64,000 nucleotides of DNA from Mantamonas sphyraenae (GCA_026936335.1 JAPMXV010000009.1:248001-312000), one strand, 5' to 3'. Shown: positions 11,402 to 25,474, counted from the stretch's first letter. The notes: generated from the sequence alone by a model not told the origin. Program-made: numbers and translations.

Positions 11402-14400
11402 TCACACCTTGCTCGTGAGCAGCGCAACTCCCCGCATGCACCAGTAGGCGGCCTCAAAGTCGCCTGTGCGCAGGCCAATGTCAAAGATGTAGTAGCGGTC
11501 CGTGCGTGCAGGGTTGCTGTACACCGGTGCGTAGTACACATGGTCGCCAGTGCTGCGCGAGCTCTGTTTGGACACAGCCTTGACCTCCATCACAGGCATC
11601 TCCGGGTTCAGCACCTTGGGGTCCTGGTCCACCAGGAACTGCTTCTTCTCGTCCCATGCAGCCCCGTCCAGGTACATACCAGCCACAAATACGCTGTCCT
11701 CGCTCGGCTTGCGATGGAACTCGTCGCGCATCTTGTTCAACACCTCTGTGTGCATCTCCACAGCGTCCAGCGCCAGTCCCGGTCGCAGGTGTGTGATCTC
11801 CTGCTGCACTGCCGTCAAGAAACCCTGTGGGTTGAAGAAGTAGCCCAGCGTAAACACCAGCGGACGTCCACTCGAAAGCCAACCCATCAGCTGGTCCGAT
11901 CGGTTCACCACGTCGCCCATCCAGTAGCCAATGCTCGTCGACGGCCAGCTGATCTCCTCCCACTCCACAGGCACCTTTGTGTTGTAGATCGAATCCATAA
12001 TTGCCATCAGCTCGTCGCTCAGCACCTCTGTGCCGGCAATCGCTGCCAACAGGCTGTTCATGTCCTTGCGCACCCTGCGCAGCAGCCTCGTCATGCGTGT
12101 AACCTCTTGGTTCAGGAACACATTCAGAGGTTGCATCATGCCGCCCAGTTTCTTTGTCTGTTGGCGCACGTACAACTCGTTGAAATCCACGCGCGACAGC
12201 TTGTCCAGGTACTCCTGCGCCATCTTGGCCACCGCATCCTCGCGTGTCACCTCGCCCAGCATCGCACTGTCCTTGGGCATCACACTCTGGATGGTGCTCA
12301 GGATGTGCTCCGCCTCGCGGCGTCGATACACAATGTCTGCGTTCGGGTGCAGGCCAAACACCTCTGGCGAGTCGGTGCCCGGCAGCTGGTGAATGTGGTT
12401 GATGTAGTCCTTGATGTTGCGGCTCTCGGGCACCGAGTAGCCCAGCACGTTGCCAAACAAAAAGTTGTGACGGAAGATGTCGTCGCACAGCCACTGCTCG
12501 CCCACCATGCGCAGCAGCACCTCGTCCTTCTCGTCCGTCACACGGCCTCCGTACATCACCTCCGTCACCATAAACTTGATGGTGCTCCACGGCAGCGAAC
12601 GCTTCATGTCCGCTTCCGTCAGCAGGTTCTGCACAAACGCCTTGGACGACGTGAAATCGCTCGAGTTGAACTCGTACGGGATGGCCCAGCCGATCGGGCC
12701 AAACTTGCGTCGCTCTTGCACCGTCGAGTGCAGGAAGCACAGCGTGTACAGGATCTGCGGCCAGCGCGTCGCGTTGCCCACCTGTTCCACAGCCTCCAGC
12801 ATGTCCTGCGTCAGCTCGTTGTACGTGCGCAGCAGGCCTGCACGCAGACCTTCGGGCGGTTCGTCCGTCATCTTGATGGCCATTTGCAGCACGTTGATGC
12901 CGAATGTCTCCGGCACCTTGTCCGGGTGCTCCGGATCCACGGTCGGCACCACAGGCTCCGTCGTCATAAACAGGCGGAAGCTCTTGTTCACATGCTCTGT
13001 GTCCCTCACCAGCGCCTCCACTTCCTTGTTGACAAAGTCCAGGCCCAAGTGGCAGTTCTGCAACAGCACCCAGCCGCCGTTCTGCTGCGCCAGCTTGATC
13101 TGGTTGCGTGCCTTTTCATCCTGGCGCGAGCCCATCGACGTGTACAGCACCGCGGGCATCTTCATCTTGCGTGCCAGCGCGTGGATCTTGTCCGACGGGT
13201 CTGCGCCTGCACTCAGCAGCGCAATCACAGGCGTACGCTCGTCTGCATCGCCCAGGATCTCCTCCAACGAACCGCCGCTGTCGCTCAGGAACTCCTCGCC
13301 CAGCGACGAGGCAATGTAGTCCACCGCTGCCAGCATGGTTCGGTCGGGCGAGAAGCAACGCACAAGCAGCAGCCTGTGGAAAGCATCCAGCTTGTCTTCG
13401 TATCCGTCCGGGATGTCTTCGCGCTCGGGGGCATCGTATTCGAACCACCTGTGCCAGGGACCCTCGTGTTGGATCACGTGCTGCAGGATCTGCTGGAACT
13501 GCGGAAGTTCGCTCAGCTTCACCAGGTGCAGCCATGTCTGTTCGGGCAGCCACGCATACGGCTTCTTCTTCACGCTGCCAATGTCCAGCGCCGCGCCGCC
13601 CTTGATCAGCACGTCGTACTCCTCCTTTGTCACGCGCGGCTCGTCCGCGTACATGTCGATCTTCAGGGCAAGCTGCAGCGTAAACAGCTGCTTGTCGATC
13701 TTGTACAGACCACGCGCGATGAAGCGGTACACGTACAGTGTCAGCTCGGCGATGATGAACTTGACACGCTTCTCCGTAAACGGGTTGCGCTCCGCTCGAT
13801 CGATCGACTTGTTGAACAGCACCAGGAACTGCTCCAGCGACGTCTGGTACATCGGGTTCACCATGCTCATCTCGGCAATCAGGAAGTACATGATCGAGCC
13901 ACGCGTGGCCACGGGCCGGTACTCCTCACGCAGCTCGTCAATGTCTCGCTGCATCTTTTCCGCGTTCGCCAGCTCGTCCTCGATGTTCTCCGCCTGATGC
14001 TTCAGGCCCTGCAGCATCTCAATCAACTTTGGATCCTTCAGCAGGTCGTCGCTCTCGCTCAGCGTGTCCAGCAGCGTCTTTTCCAGTCCTGCAAGCGAGC
14101 GCTTGTTGTCGTTCACGCTCTTCTTCAGCTCCTTGCGCTGCTTCTCCAGGTCTGCCTTTTCTCGGTTGATCACCAAGCTCAGCAGCTGGTCCTCCAGACC
14201 CTTCATCACCACCGCAAAGTCGATCACACTCGTCTTGGCGCTCACTTCGGGCGAGTACGTCGGGTTGGCCAGGTTCGACGTCAGGTACAGACGGAACCCA
14301 GGCAGCACTTCAACGTCCTGGTCTCCAAACAGCACCTTCTTCTTCTTGCGGCCGTACTCGATAAAGTTGCGCTCCAGCACATTGTCCAGAATCGGGTCCA

Positions 14401-17400
14401 GTTCCTCGCCCACGTCTTCAATCAGCACCGGCGCACCCGCACGCAGCGCATTCTCGATCTTGCCCTTGAACATCACGTCGTCCAGATCCGTCACCACCAG
14501 GTCCTTCCCCTCGCGGTTCTTGATCCAGTTCTTCGCCTGACCCTGCGGGTCGATCACCAGCGGGAACCTCTCTGACGACGTCGCCACAATTGCATTCTGC
14601 GTCGAGTGCTCATCGTTCGGCAGCCCCTCAATCAGCCACGAGTCCACGTCGTTCTGCTTCACCATAAACTCGGTCACATTCATGCCCGTCGTCCACGGGA
14701 TCTGCCTGTCCGTCAGGTCCATTTCCAACTCCTCCATCAGCTTGTGACGGTAATCCTGGTTGAACGGACCTGCGTACGACACAAATGCCGAGCCCAGCGC
14801 CGCGTCGCCCGCCAGCCTGTGGATCTGCATGCGGTACTCCTTGGCCATCGTTGCCCAGCGGCGCTTCTCGTCCTTCAGACCCTCGATCAGCGTCGAGGCG
14901 TTGCTCATGTTGGTGCGGATCGAGTCGGCCTCGTCCTGCATCACGCGCTGCCTTGCCACAGCCTGGTCGTACTTGGCCTGGATCTTGTCCACCTGCGCCT
15001 GCTTCTCCGCAAGCTGTTCCTCGGCACGATGCAGCTGCGCCGTCGCCACGCTCAGCTTCTTCTGCGCAATCTCCACCGCCGTGGTCAGCGGCGCAACCTT
15101 CTTGGCCACCGCCTGGAACCAAACCATGGTTTCGATCCACAGGTACAGCACGCCTCCAATCGCCTGCGACGCCTTGTTCGCGTTCTTTTCCGTCCACGAC
15201 TCGGCCTGCAGGTACGGCTGCAGCAATTCCACCGTCTCGTCATTCACTGCACCCTTGGCAAAACCCTTGAGCTGCTTCAAAAAGTCGCTGCGCGACAGCA
15301 TATCCTTGCCACCTTTCTTGCTCGGTTCGATGTAGTCCTTGCCGTCGGCCCACACTGCGTTCTGCAGCCCGGGAGCCTGGAACAGAATCACAACGGCGTC
15401 CAGCAGGCGCTGCAGGAACATTGGCGGGCTAGCCATGTTACGCAGCGGTGCAATCTCGCTCTCCTTGATCCCCGCCAGCTTCTTCTCGGCCTTGTCCAGC
15501 TGCGGCTTGGTTTGAGCCAGAGCCTTCTCCGCCTCCTGCTTGTCGGCGTCGATCTTGGCTGCCTGTTCCATCAGCAGGTCGCGGTCCTTCTCCACTGCCT
15601 GCTTGGCCTGCGTGGCAATGGCCGTCTGCTGCGTGATCTCGGTCAGCTTCTCTTGCACGTCAGCCTGCGCCACAGCAAGATCCTTCTCCTTGGCCTCCAG
15701 CTCGGTCTGCAGGCCCTTCACGTCTGTGGCTGCCTTGAGCAGCATCTCCAGGCCGTTTTCCATGTTGGTGGCCAGTTTGCTCAGCTCCTTGTACTTGCTG
15801 CCGTACACGCTCTTGTACGAGTTCAGGAAGGCCAGGAAAGACTTGGGCGTCACGTACACCTGACGGCGGTACCGTGCAAAGTACTTCTTGGTCATCTCGT
15901 TGACCATGTCGTGCACCACAGCCACATGCTCCACAAGCGACTGCTTGACCTCGTTCTCCGCGTCCATGTCAAACTCGGCCAGGTACTTGTCCGCCACAAG
16001 GACCAGGGCCTCGGGTTTCCAGCCCAGGAACCAATCGATGGTGCACGAGGACACAATGCCCGGGAAGCGCTGGGAACGCGAGCGGAACTTGCCTCCCACG
16101 GGCGAGAAGCACAGCACAGTGTGCAGGTTGTTGCGCACACGCGTCATAAAGTACTGCCACACGTCGAACGACTGGTCAAAGCCCTCGACGTTCTTGGACG
16201 CCGTGATGCCCAGTTCCGTCACAATGGCCTCGCGTTCGTCGCGTGCAAACAGGTTCGGGATGTCGCCCGACGTCAGCATGTTGTTGATGGTCTCCAAGAA
16301 CGACTCCTGCTTCACGTCATTGTCCGTAAACAGGAACACCACTTGCTTGCCCTCCAGACCAGCCATGGTGTACAGCGTCTTGATGTCGTCCAACAGGTTC
16401 GACTGTTTGTATGCGCGCGTCATGTGCAGCATCTGCACCTCGGCGCCAGCAATGAAGGCGGCCAGGCGCGTCAGGCTCTGTTTGCCCGAACCACCCACTC
16501 CCACCAGCAACGCATGGCCGCCGGGCGTAGTCAGAATGCGCGAAATGCGCGTCAGATGGCGGATGGCGTCCTCAAAGAACACCAGGTCCAACTTGAAGGT
16601 CTTGCTCTTGTACCGCGACTGGAACTCCATCAGGCGGTCGCGGATGGCGTCAAACGAGGCAACTGGCTCGTAGATCTTGGGATCGTCGTAAAAGTCTTCG
16701 TCGTCCTCGTCCTCACCCTCCAGAAGCTCGGCCTTGCGCATGAAATCGGCAAAGAGCACCTCGCGTGTGACCTCGGCCATCTCATTGCCAGACATGTGGA
16801 ACTCGTGCGTGAGCAGTTCGGCCACCAGCTTGTTGAAGAGCGTGATGTCATCTTCGTCGTTGAAGCGGTCGGGGAACACACGGCACACCTCGTGGTACCA
16901 CAGCTGGAACAGCGTGCGCTCGTCGCGTACGACCTCCGGCGTGATCTTGGTCAGGCCTTCCACCACACGCGAAAGGTCGCGCAGGTTGAACACGTAATGG
17001 AACTTGTCAGGCTTGCTCATGTAGTTGGCCTTGACGACCTGCCACACGCGTCGTGTCATCACAGCCAGCTTGCTGGCACCGTCGATCACGTTTGCGTTGA
17101 AGCCCACCTGGTCGCTAAAGAAGCCTTCCAGCACCAGGCCGTAAATGCGGTCAATCGACGCGTTTTCAGGCACGCTGCAGTTGAAAATGGCAAAATGGCG
17201 CTTCAGGCGTGCGGGGATGTCGTTGACACCTCCGCCCGGGTGGCGCATGGCCGCCAGGAACTGGACGTCCTGGATGTGTGCCCACTCGCCAGGCTCCTTC
17301 TTGTCGCGGAAGCCCTTCTCCTCCACAAGTTGGCGCACAATCTCGTTGGTCTCCTGGTCGCCCCAGCGGTTCTGGCGCGGCATGTTGATGTCGTCGATGA

Positions 17401-20400
17401 GGATGGACATCTTGGCCTGGCCAGGCGGACCCCACGTGTGGCGCATCGGGCGCTTCTCCACAGCAATCTCCACGTTGTTTTGGAACACAGCGGGCGACGT
17501 CGTGTATGAAAAGTTCATGCGCTTGGTCAGGTGGTTCTTGGAGCGGCGCGTGTCCAAAAAGTTGTTCAGCACCACGGTCTTGCCCGAGCCTGGCTCACCA
17601 ATCAGCATCACCGCCTTTTCCTGCTTCCACATCAGTTCGGAGAGGTAGTGCAGGCGCACGTTATCCACAGTGGGCACCACAATGTCACGGAACGCCATGC
17701 CCGGCTTGTACTGCCAGTCCGGCACCTGCGTGTCCCAGTGCACCCAGTCACCGTGTGCGTCCACCTTGTACTCAAACACCGTGTCTGCGTCGGTGGGCAC
17801 ATCCACGCCCAACGTGGCCAGGAAATCGTGGAAGCGGTGCTTGTCCTCGGCCTCCAACAAGCCTCCCAGGCCCCAGGCCGCCGAAAACACAACCGCACGC
17901 TCCACCCACTGTTCGTCAAACTGCTTGTGTGCGGGCAACAGGGCCGTCAGCAAGTCGCACACAACCTGCACCTGGTGCAGCTCGTACACCTTGGTTTTGT
18001 TCTTGCACTTTTCGGCCACAAAGTCAAACAGCGGCTGGCAGATGCGCGTGAACAGGGCGTTGATCTGCTCCAGGCGCTCTGCGTTCTGCTCAGGCAGGCG
18101 CTCGGGCTTGTTCAGATAGGCCTCAAAGTACGGCCGCCAGCCCAACGAGCTAACGCTGACATAAATCATACCGTTGCGCGAAACCGTGGCAGGCGACGCG
18201 TGCTCCAGGTTGTCCACCTCAAAGATGAGCTTCATGGTGGGCGGCATGGGCTTGCGTTCGCCGTTGCTCAGCGTCAGCGTTTTGTTGTCGTCCAGCACGG
18301 TGTTGAGATCTTCAATCCACACAGCGTCGACGGGGCCGTCCAACACCAGCCACAGGTGCACGTTCTTGCGCGTGTCGTTGCTCTTGTTCATCCACAGCTG
18401 CGAAAAGATGCCCATGACCCAGTCGCCCGTGGCAATGTCCGGGTGACCAAACATCTCGTCGTGACCGATGGCCTTCGGGTTCATGCGCTCCTCCTCCACC
18501 TTGTCGCCCATGCCCGACAGCGCCTCGCGCACTGTGGTGATACAGCTTGTCTTGCCACAGCCCGACGGGCCCAGCACCATGATACCGTGGCGCACCAGCT
18601 GTGTCTCGTACAGCTGCACACATTTGAGGTTCCACGACGGATGGTTGACCCAGCCGTGCTCCTGCGTCACGCGGTCGATCTGCTGCTGCAGCGCAGTCGT
18701 GTCGCTTGACGACACCTCGGCGTTGGGGAACAGGTCGTGGATGAGCGAGTTGAACAGCGCTTCGTCGTCGTCCACGAGCTTGCTCAGGTTCATGTCGCGC
18801 AGCACGCGCATGAGAATGGACGCCTCGCTTTCGTTGGGGTGGTCGCGTCGCTCTTGGCCACATGTGCGCAGTACAGACAGGATGTTGCGCAGGCCAAAGT
18901 CGTAGTGGGTCTGCTTGCTCAACTGCTGTTCGGCCAGCGAATACAGCGTGTTGAACTTGTCCGACAGCACCGGGTAGTGCTGGAAACCGGCCGCGGCCAG
19001 CTTCACCTTCATGATCTCACGTCGGTTGGGCACCATCATGGCTACGGTGCGGAACTGGATCTTCAGGTTCTCCGGAAGCTCCTGGCGTCCGGCGTAGCCC
19101 GGGTTCATCGTGATGAACATGCCCGAGCCCGGCGTGAGCGGCACAGTGCTGCCATCCGAGAACTGAAAGTCGATTGCGTTTTCGCGCTTGGCCGTGAGCA
19201 CGCTCTGGATCTGCTGGGCAGCCACAGAGAGCACGGGCAGCTTGATGCGGTTAAACTCGTCAAAGTCGCCCCAGCAGCCGCAGTGCGCAATGCCCTTGAA
19301 GATGCGGCCCAGGGTGTCGATCGTGTACGAGTCGGAGCAGTTGAACACCACCACATACTTGCCCAGCGACTTGCCCATGTCCTTCACGGTCTCTGTCTTG
19401 CCCGTGCCTGCAGGACCTGCAGGCGCACCGCCCAGGTTCAGGCCCATGGCTTGTGCCAGGGTGATGTAGCAGCGATCCGTGAGCTCGGTGATGACCAGGC
19501 GGTCCTTGGCGCCGCAGTACTCGTACGAGTAGATAAAGTCCACGTTGGTGATCTGCACCTGACACTCGTCGATGTCCTCACGCCAGTAGAAGCGCGTCTG
19601 CTTGAGCCACTCAAAGTCGTTGGCTGTCTTGATGCTGTTGTCCTTGAGGCGCAAGAAGACATCGGCCTGGTGCATCTGCACCGTGATCATGGTTTCGATC
19701 TTGCGGCGCTTCAGAGGGCTGAGGTGAGGGTCGTTGGTCAGCTCAATGAGCGTGCGCAACACAGCCTCCGTCTCCTTCTTGTTGTTGTACATGGCCATGC
19801 GCTCGTTCTTGGCGCGTGCCAGTGCGTCCTCAGAGTCGCGCGTCCACTTGAGCTGCAGCCCCAGAAGGGCCACCTGGGTTTGGTACACGTCGATAAACTC
19901 GCGCAGGTCCATGTCCAGGTTGTTTGCGGCATCGCGCACAATGTCCTTGACCGACTCTTGCATGCTCTCGATGAGCACGTTGAGCCAGTCCTCCACGTGC
20001 TTATCTGCAACCACGGGCACGCTGAGCTCGATGTTCTCGCCCAGGCTGTCGTTGATGTGCGTGATGCGGTTGTACGCCTTGGGTTCGTTCTGCGCCTCGC
20101 TCTCGAAAGTCAGACGCTTGATGTTGTCGTAGAAGATGTCCTCGACGTGCTTCTGGATGTTGTGCGTGTCCGACGCGTTGCCCAACACTTCCAGCATGGT
20201 CATGTCCGACACAAAGTAGAAGCGCGGGAACACACCGCGCTTGAGCTCCAAGTACCAGTCCAGGCGGCGCTGGCACGATTCGAGCAGGCCAATCAGATGC
20301 GGCAGCAGTGTCTGCAGGTTCTCGTCCTGTGTGCACAGCGCAATGACGTTGGGGTTGTCCACGGCGTCGTTCATGATCTTGGTCCACTGCTTGTTGATCT

Positions 20401-23400
20401 GCTGGAACTTCTTGGTCTCCTTGGGCAGCTCGGAGCTGATGTCGCCTCCGCCAAACACAGCCTCGAGATACGACCACGAGTTTTGCACCACGAGCCATTT
20501 GTCGATGACAAAGCGGACTGTGTCGAGCTTGGTCACCCACTGGTCGATCTTGGGCTTGAAGAAGGCGTTGTTCGGGTGTGCCACGAGCTGCGAAATCTGC
20601 AGCTGGCTCTCGTCCAGCAGCGTGATGGTATCCTGGATCTCGGGCGACTTGAGGAGCATGTTTGCCTGGCCTTTGTACTCGTCAAAGAAGAACTGCTGGT
20701 CCTCCCAGTCCTCACGGATCTTGTCCAGTGCGTTCTCGATGTTGGCTTCACGGATGGCCGAGTCGTAGATGTCTTCCACGTCGATGGCAAAGTCGTTGAT
20801 GCCAATGTCGAGCAAGTGGCGCAGGCGGAACTCGTGCTTGTCCAATGGGAACTTGCTGTTGCTCACTGTCATCAGCTGTGTCCAGTGACGAGGGCGGATA
20901 CTCTTGTGCTTGAGCTGAGCCAGCAGCGGGATGGTCTCCAGAAAAGCGGAGATCATGGCCGTGAGCTCTTTGTACGCGTCCCAGGTGCGCGTGGCACGCG
21001 GCAGGCTGCGCACCTTGCTCTGGAACTCCACCATCTTGGCCTCAAGCTCGTCGACAACCAGCTTCTGCCAGAGAAGGGTACGTGTCTGCTCCAAGTAGCG
21101 CTCGACGGCTTCGTACAGGTTGTACAGGTCGCGCAGGCGCACGAGTTCGCTCTGCATTTTGCGCAGTTCGGTGAACTCGGTGATGGGCATGCCAAACAGT
21201 TCCTCGCCCATGTTGTACTTCTCCCACTTGATCTTCTTGTCCTCAAACTCGCGGTCAAACAGGCGCAGGCGCTCGATGGCCTGGCGGGCAGAGATGCCGG
21301 GACCATGGGCCCGCGTTCGTTGTAGCGCGAGCGGAAGTACTTGACGTCGTCATCAAAGGCCTTGATGTCCTTGATGAGTTTCGTGCGGAAGTCGGGCTGG
21401 CGCTCAAGCAGCTCTGTCTCCACGGCGTTGGCCTGGGCCTTGATTTTGATCCAATTGCCGCGCAGCTCGTCGACAATGTCGCCTTCATCCTTGGTGTGCA
21501 CGGGGATGCGGTAGCGCTGGAGCAGAGAGTAGGCCTCCTCGATAGGCGAGATCTGCATATCCACAAGGGACTCCATCTCACGCAATTCGGCAAGGGCCTC
21601 CATGATGGGCTTGACGTCGTCGAGTTCCTTGATGTCGCGACCCAGCTTGAGCTTGGTCTCGTCCAGAAACTCCTGCATGCCCTCCATTTTGACCTTGGCC
21701 ATCTTGTGCAGCTCGGCGCCGTAGTACTCCTTCCAGCCGGAGGCCTCGGAGCGCAGGGCATCCTTGAGCTTGGAGCTCTCGAGGGAGAGGCAGCCGATGT
21801 TGTGGTTCATGGGGATGTCGTTGATGTCCTCTTCGATGCCCTCAAAGTGCTGGATGACGTTTTCAAAGTCGTCGATGGGCGGCTCGATGCGGCCCGCGAG
21901 GAAGCGACGGTACTCCATGGCCTTGTCGTCAGTCCACAGGTACTGGTACGAGGTAAAGGTGCCGAGGTACTCGTGGACAGTCTTGCGCAGGTGTTCGATG
22001 GAGCCCGTGAGCAGGAGGACGACCTTGACGATGTCCTTCTTGCTGGTGATGTTGGGGTACAAGGAGCGGAGCTCTGCGCCGAGGGAGCGATCCTGGCCCC
22101 AGCAGTAGACGTTCTTTGCGCCGGAGAGGATGGCGATGCAGGCCTTGTTCATGCCTTCCTGGATGTCCTCGAGGCTGGGGTTCATGACGACGTTGGGCAC
22201 GGCGAGCTCGACGTTGACGCGGAAGAGCGGGAACAGGATGCCACCCATGAGGAAGGAACGGCGCGCGGGTTGGAAGCGCTTCTTGATCATGTTGAGGGAG
22301 CGCTTCATGCAGGCGAGCAGGGCCTCAAAGTTGAGCCTGTTGTAGTAGTAAAACAGATTGCGGATGTCGTGCTCGACGCTTGCGCGCTGCTCCATGCTGT
22401 AGTCGTCGACGATGATCTTGACGAGCTCGTTAAGCTGCTTCTCGATGGCCTCGGAGCGTGAATCGATGATTGCAGAGACGCGCTTGACGTGGTGTTTGGT
22501 TTTTGTGACAAACTCGTCGACGCTCCAGGTCTCGTTGAATGGCAGGGTGACGAGGACGGAGCGGGAGATGAACGCGAGGTTGGAGTCGACACTGTAGTCG
22601 ATGATGTCGTTTGCGCGCGTGACGAGCTCCTCGATGTTGTCCAAACTCTGCTTGATGGAGCCAAGGTAGTGGTCAATGTTGAGGGATGTCCAGGTGAGGG
22701 TGGTGAGACCCGGGGCAATCTTGTCGTCAAGGTCGTCGATGTGGTACTTCATGAGCTTGAGGTAGACGCGGGAGATCTTGTCCATGACGCGATCGTGTTC
22801 GCTGAGCATGTGCTGCAGGTTGTCGTAGTAGCCCTTGAACTTGGCCTCTTGCATGCAAACGAGGCGAGCACTCTCGGGCACGTCGAGTCCCATGCGCTGG
22901 ATGGACTTTGTGTCGCGGATGAGGCGAAGAATCTGAGGGTCAAAGTTGACGTAGAGATCGCCCTTGGAGTCGCGCACGAGCAGGGTTGCGTGCAGTCCAG
23001 ACTTTGCAGTGGTGACAGCGTTGCACCAGGCACGGTGCCACACGGTTTCGTACTCAATGAGAGCCGATGCGAGGCGGTTGAAGCTCTTGATGATGCGCTT
23101 TGCCTCCGGGCCGCCCATGATACCTGGAATGCCCTGGAACATGGCCATGGGCTCTTCGATCATGGACAAAAGCTGGCGAGCCCACATGATCTTGCCTGCA
23201 ACGGGAGTTGCGTTGCGGGGCACAGGTGGGTTTTCCTTTTCGGACTCGTAGAGGCGACGCACGATTTCCAGATCACGTCCGTAGTTTGAAAAGATCAGGG
23301 TGTACTTTTGCTCGAGATCCATCTTGAGGGACTCGCGCTGCAGGATGCCCTGGAACTGCTTGAGGAGGGCAAGGGAGCGCTCGGTGGATTTCTGTTTTCG

Positions 23401-25405
23401 GGCAGGGAAAGGGTGGGAGGAGAGGGGAGGGGAAGGGGAGAGCGTGAGCGGGGGGTGGGAGAGGAGGCGGGGAGGGCTATTGGGTGGTAACGCACGATGT
23501 TGGCAAAGCACTCGTGGATAAAGGCCTGGAGGTCTTTTTCGAGATCCATGATTGCACGCATAAAGTTGACGTAGTCGGCTTCAAACTCTTGCTTGCGGTA
23601 GTCGAGGACGTCGTAGGGCTTGCGCTTGATGGCGAGGACAATGTCGTGAAAACGCTTCATGATGTCGTCCATGCCGTCGATGGTCGAGTCGGCAAGGGAG
23701 GAAAACTCCTCGATGGTAGAGAACATGTCAATGAGCTTCTGGAGACGCTTGCAGAACTGATCAAACTTGCCAAAGATCATCATTTCGCTGAGGTCGAACT
23801 GGCGGTCCTTGGGCTGGTTCTGGAGACGCTGTCGGGCGGCGCGGTAGTTCTTCTGGTAGGCGTCGTTGAGGGCAATGCAGTTGCGGAGCTTGTCGATGAG
23901 GGGCAGACGTTCCTGTTGCCACAATTTGCCGCCGTCGCTGAGGTAGGACTTGCAGATGTTGATGAGCTGGTTTGTGATCTTGACAAAGAGGGCAGTCATG
24001 CGGTCGGGGGTGTTGTAGTACTTGGCGACCGAATGCATGCGCTCGATAGCCGCAATGAGATGCGGGATCTGATCGATCATCTGGATGGGATCACTCTTGT
24101 AGAGGGGCTCGTTGAAGCGGTCGATGGCCTGGAGGTAGCGAACGTTGTTCTTGGCCTCGTTGGCGGAATCGGTGACGCGCTCGTCGAGAGCACGGAAACT
24201 CTTGAAGGTCTTTGAACGTGCCTGGGAAAGGACGCCTGTGACGATGCGAGCCTCCTTGGTCTTGAGCTGGTCAGTGATGCTTTGGAACTTGGCCATGCGG
24301 GAACGCCAGTACTCGAGCTCTGCGTAGGGGCCGACATCGTCAGACTCTTGGCGCACCTGCTCGGTCTCACTGAGCATAGAGTCGATCTGGTGGATCCAGG
24401 TGTCGCAGACGGCCTCGAACGAGGCGCGGATGCGTTCGTTGACGGCACCCTTGAGAAAGTCAGTTTGGCGGTTCTCGAGGCCAAAGAGATTGTCGGGCTT
24501 GGCGAGGACGATGCCGTCCTTGACGTTGTGCATGGCTTCGTTGAGGCGAGAGACAAAGGAGTTGAGGAGGTCGAGAAACTCGTTGACCTCCTTTTCGTCG
24601 TTCCATTTGAGCCAGCTTGCCTCGTCCTTGGCCTTGAGGGCGGGCAGGATGAGGTGTTCGACAGTGCTCTTGAGGCTATCGAGGATGGGCTCCTCGAGAA
24701 AACCAAAGATGAGCTCCTGGTCCATGTTCTTTGCGTTGACGGGCTGGGCAGACGGGTTGAGAAAGTAGACGACGCGGCCCTCCAATGGTTCCTCTGTGCC
24801 GTCGCTGATGTAGAGCACGGGCTCGCTGTCCTGTCCCTGGTCGTCGTCAGCGTGTGCATCACTGGCGTGGTTGAGGGAGAAGGAGCTGCTCGATGCACCC
24901 ATCATGCCGTTGGCGGTGGAGGAAGAGGAGCTGCTGCTGCTGCTGCTTGATGAACTGGAGCTGGAAGAGGACTCCTGGTTCTGGGAATCCCAAGCGGTGG
25001 AGCTTGGGGCTTGGAAATACCACAGCAAGGCGGGCGGACCCGTTGCATCCAAAAAGTTGTGGATCTTGGTGGCGTTCTCCGGCTGGAAAGGGCAAGTGGG
25101 CGCGCAACGGTAAGTTTTCGCACAGAAGAATGAGGCAGGCGGCGCGGGGCCGAGGTGGGTGGACGGATGCGCTGGGGTGTCGTGGCCGGTTGCAAAGAGA
25201 TGGGCGGAGTGGCATGGAGGTGGGGCAAGGCTGGGAGGGCGGGGTTGTGGACGACGGGAGGGTGGAGCAGGGCAGGCACGTGGCGGCTGACATGCGCGCA
25301 ACGGCGGGAACATACTTGGGAAATGATGCTAGCTTCGACGTCGATATCTTCCATATCGAACGCCTCGGCCACCTTTGTGAACACCCACTTGAATCGGTTG
25401 TCCAT
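11402..25405 (-). CDS. Axonemal outer-arm dynein heavy chain, gamma (DNAH5/DNAH8) type
   Basis: Exons: 25405-25316 (MDNRFKWVFT...), 25082-23496 and 23391-11402. With one base restored at the break near 21298 the chain is about 4555 aa, the usual size. The N-terminal tail holds a long serine run (near 24930). The motor has AAA1 GPAGTGKTE (about 19415, residue ~1880), AAA2 GPSGCGKTS (about 18570), AAA3 GEPGSGKTV (about 17590) and AAA4 GVGGSGKQS (about 16490). The stalk is built of helices near 15700-15450 and 15150-14880 around the microtubule-binding tip. The GEELFGMP and GPM(V) linker motifs are present. The end, RTDRYYIF ... CMRGVALL, fits the outer-arm gamma class better than the beta class. 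It drives ciliary beating. The two introns are 233 and 104 nt. See the separate entry for the frame break. Confidence 0.92.
21290..21310 (-). other. One-base frame break in dynein heavy chain
   Basis: The sense strand reads ATGGTCCCGGCATCTCTGCC. The linker motif conserved in all dyneins (GPMVPGI) needs one more G in CCCGGGC; with it the upstream frame (ending YNERGPMVP) joins the downstream frame (ISARQ then AIERLRLFD). As it stands neither open frame crosses the site. A sequencing or assembly slip in the C/G run is the simplest cause. A true null allele or a recoding event is possible. Confidence 0.8.
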
Positions 25406-25474
25406 TGTGGCTGTCGTGAAGGGTTTTGTTTTTGGTTGGGGAAGAGGGCGCGTGCTGGGCCACACGAAGCAAGC
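25406..25474. promoter_or_regulatory. Shared divergent upstream region, dynein / Acinus
   Basis: 69 bp between the two start codons, G/T-rich on the plus strand (GGGTTTTGTTTTTGGTTGGGG). This is the whole space available for two promoters and both 5' leaders, so transcripts probably start inside it or overlap. Confidence 0.4.

Noticed and set aside
9087-11441. Minus-strand open frame of 784 codons
   Set aside because: It is antisense to the conserved P4-ATPase exon and has no recognisable domain.
11126-14575. Long open frame (over 1100 codons) on the plus strand
   Set aside because: It lies opposite the dynein exon, is rich in His, Gln, Val and Arg with no domain, and is a GC-rich shadow frame. 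The similar frames at 14606-17509 and 18737-21325 are the same.
21275-21301. A 23-nt GT-AG intron in the dynein gene that would also restore frame
   Set aside because: The supposed intron encodes most of the VPGI...RQ motif conserved in dyneins, apart from one missing base, so a one-base loss explains it better.
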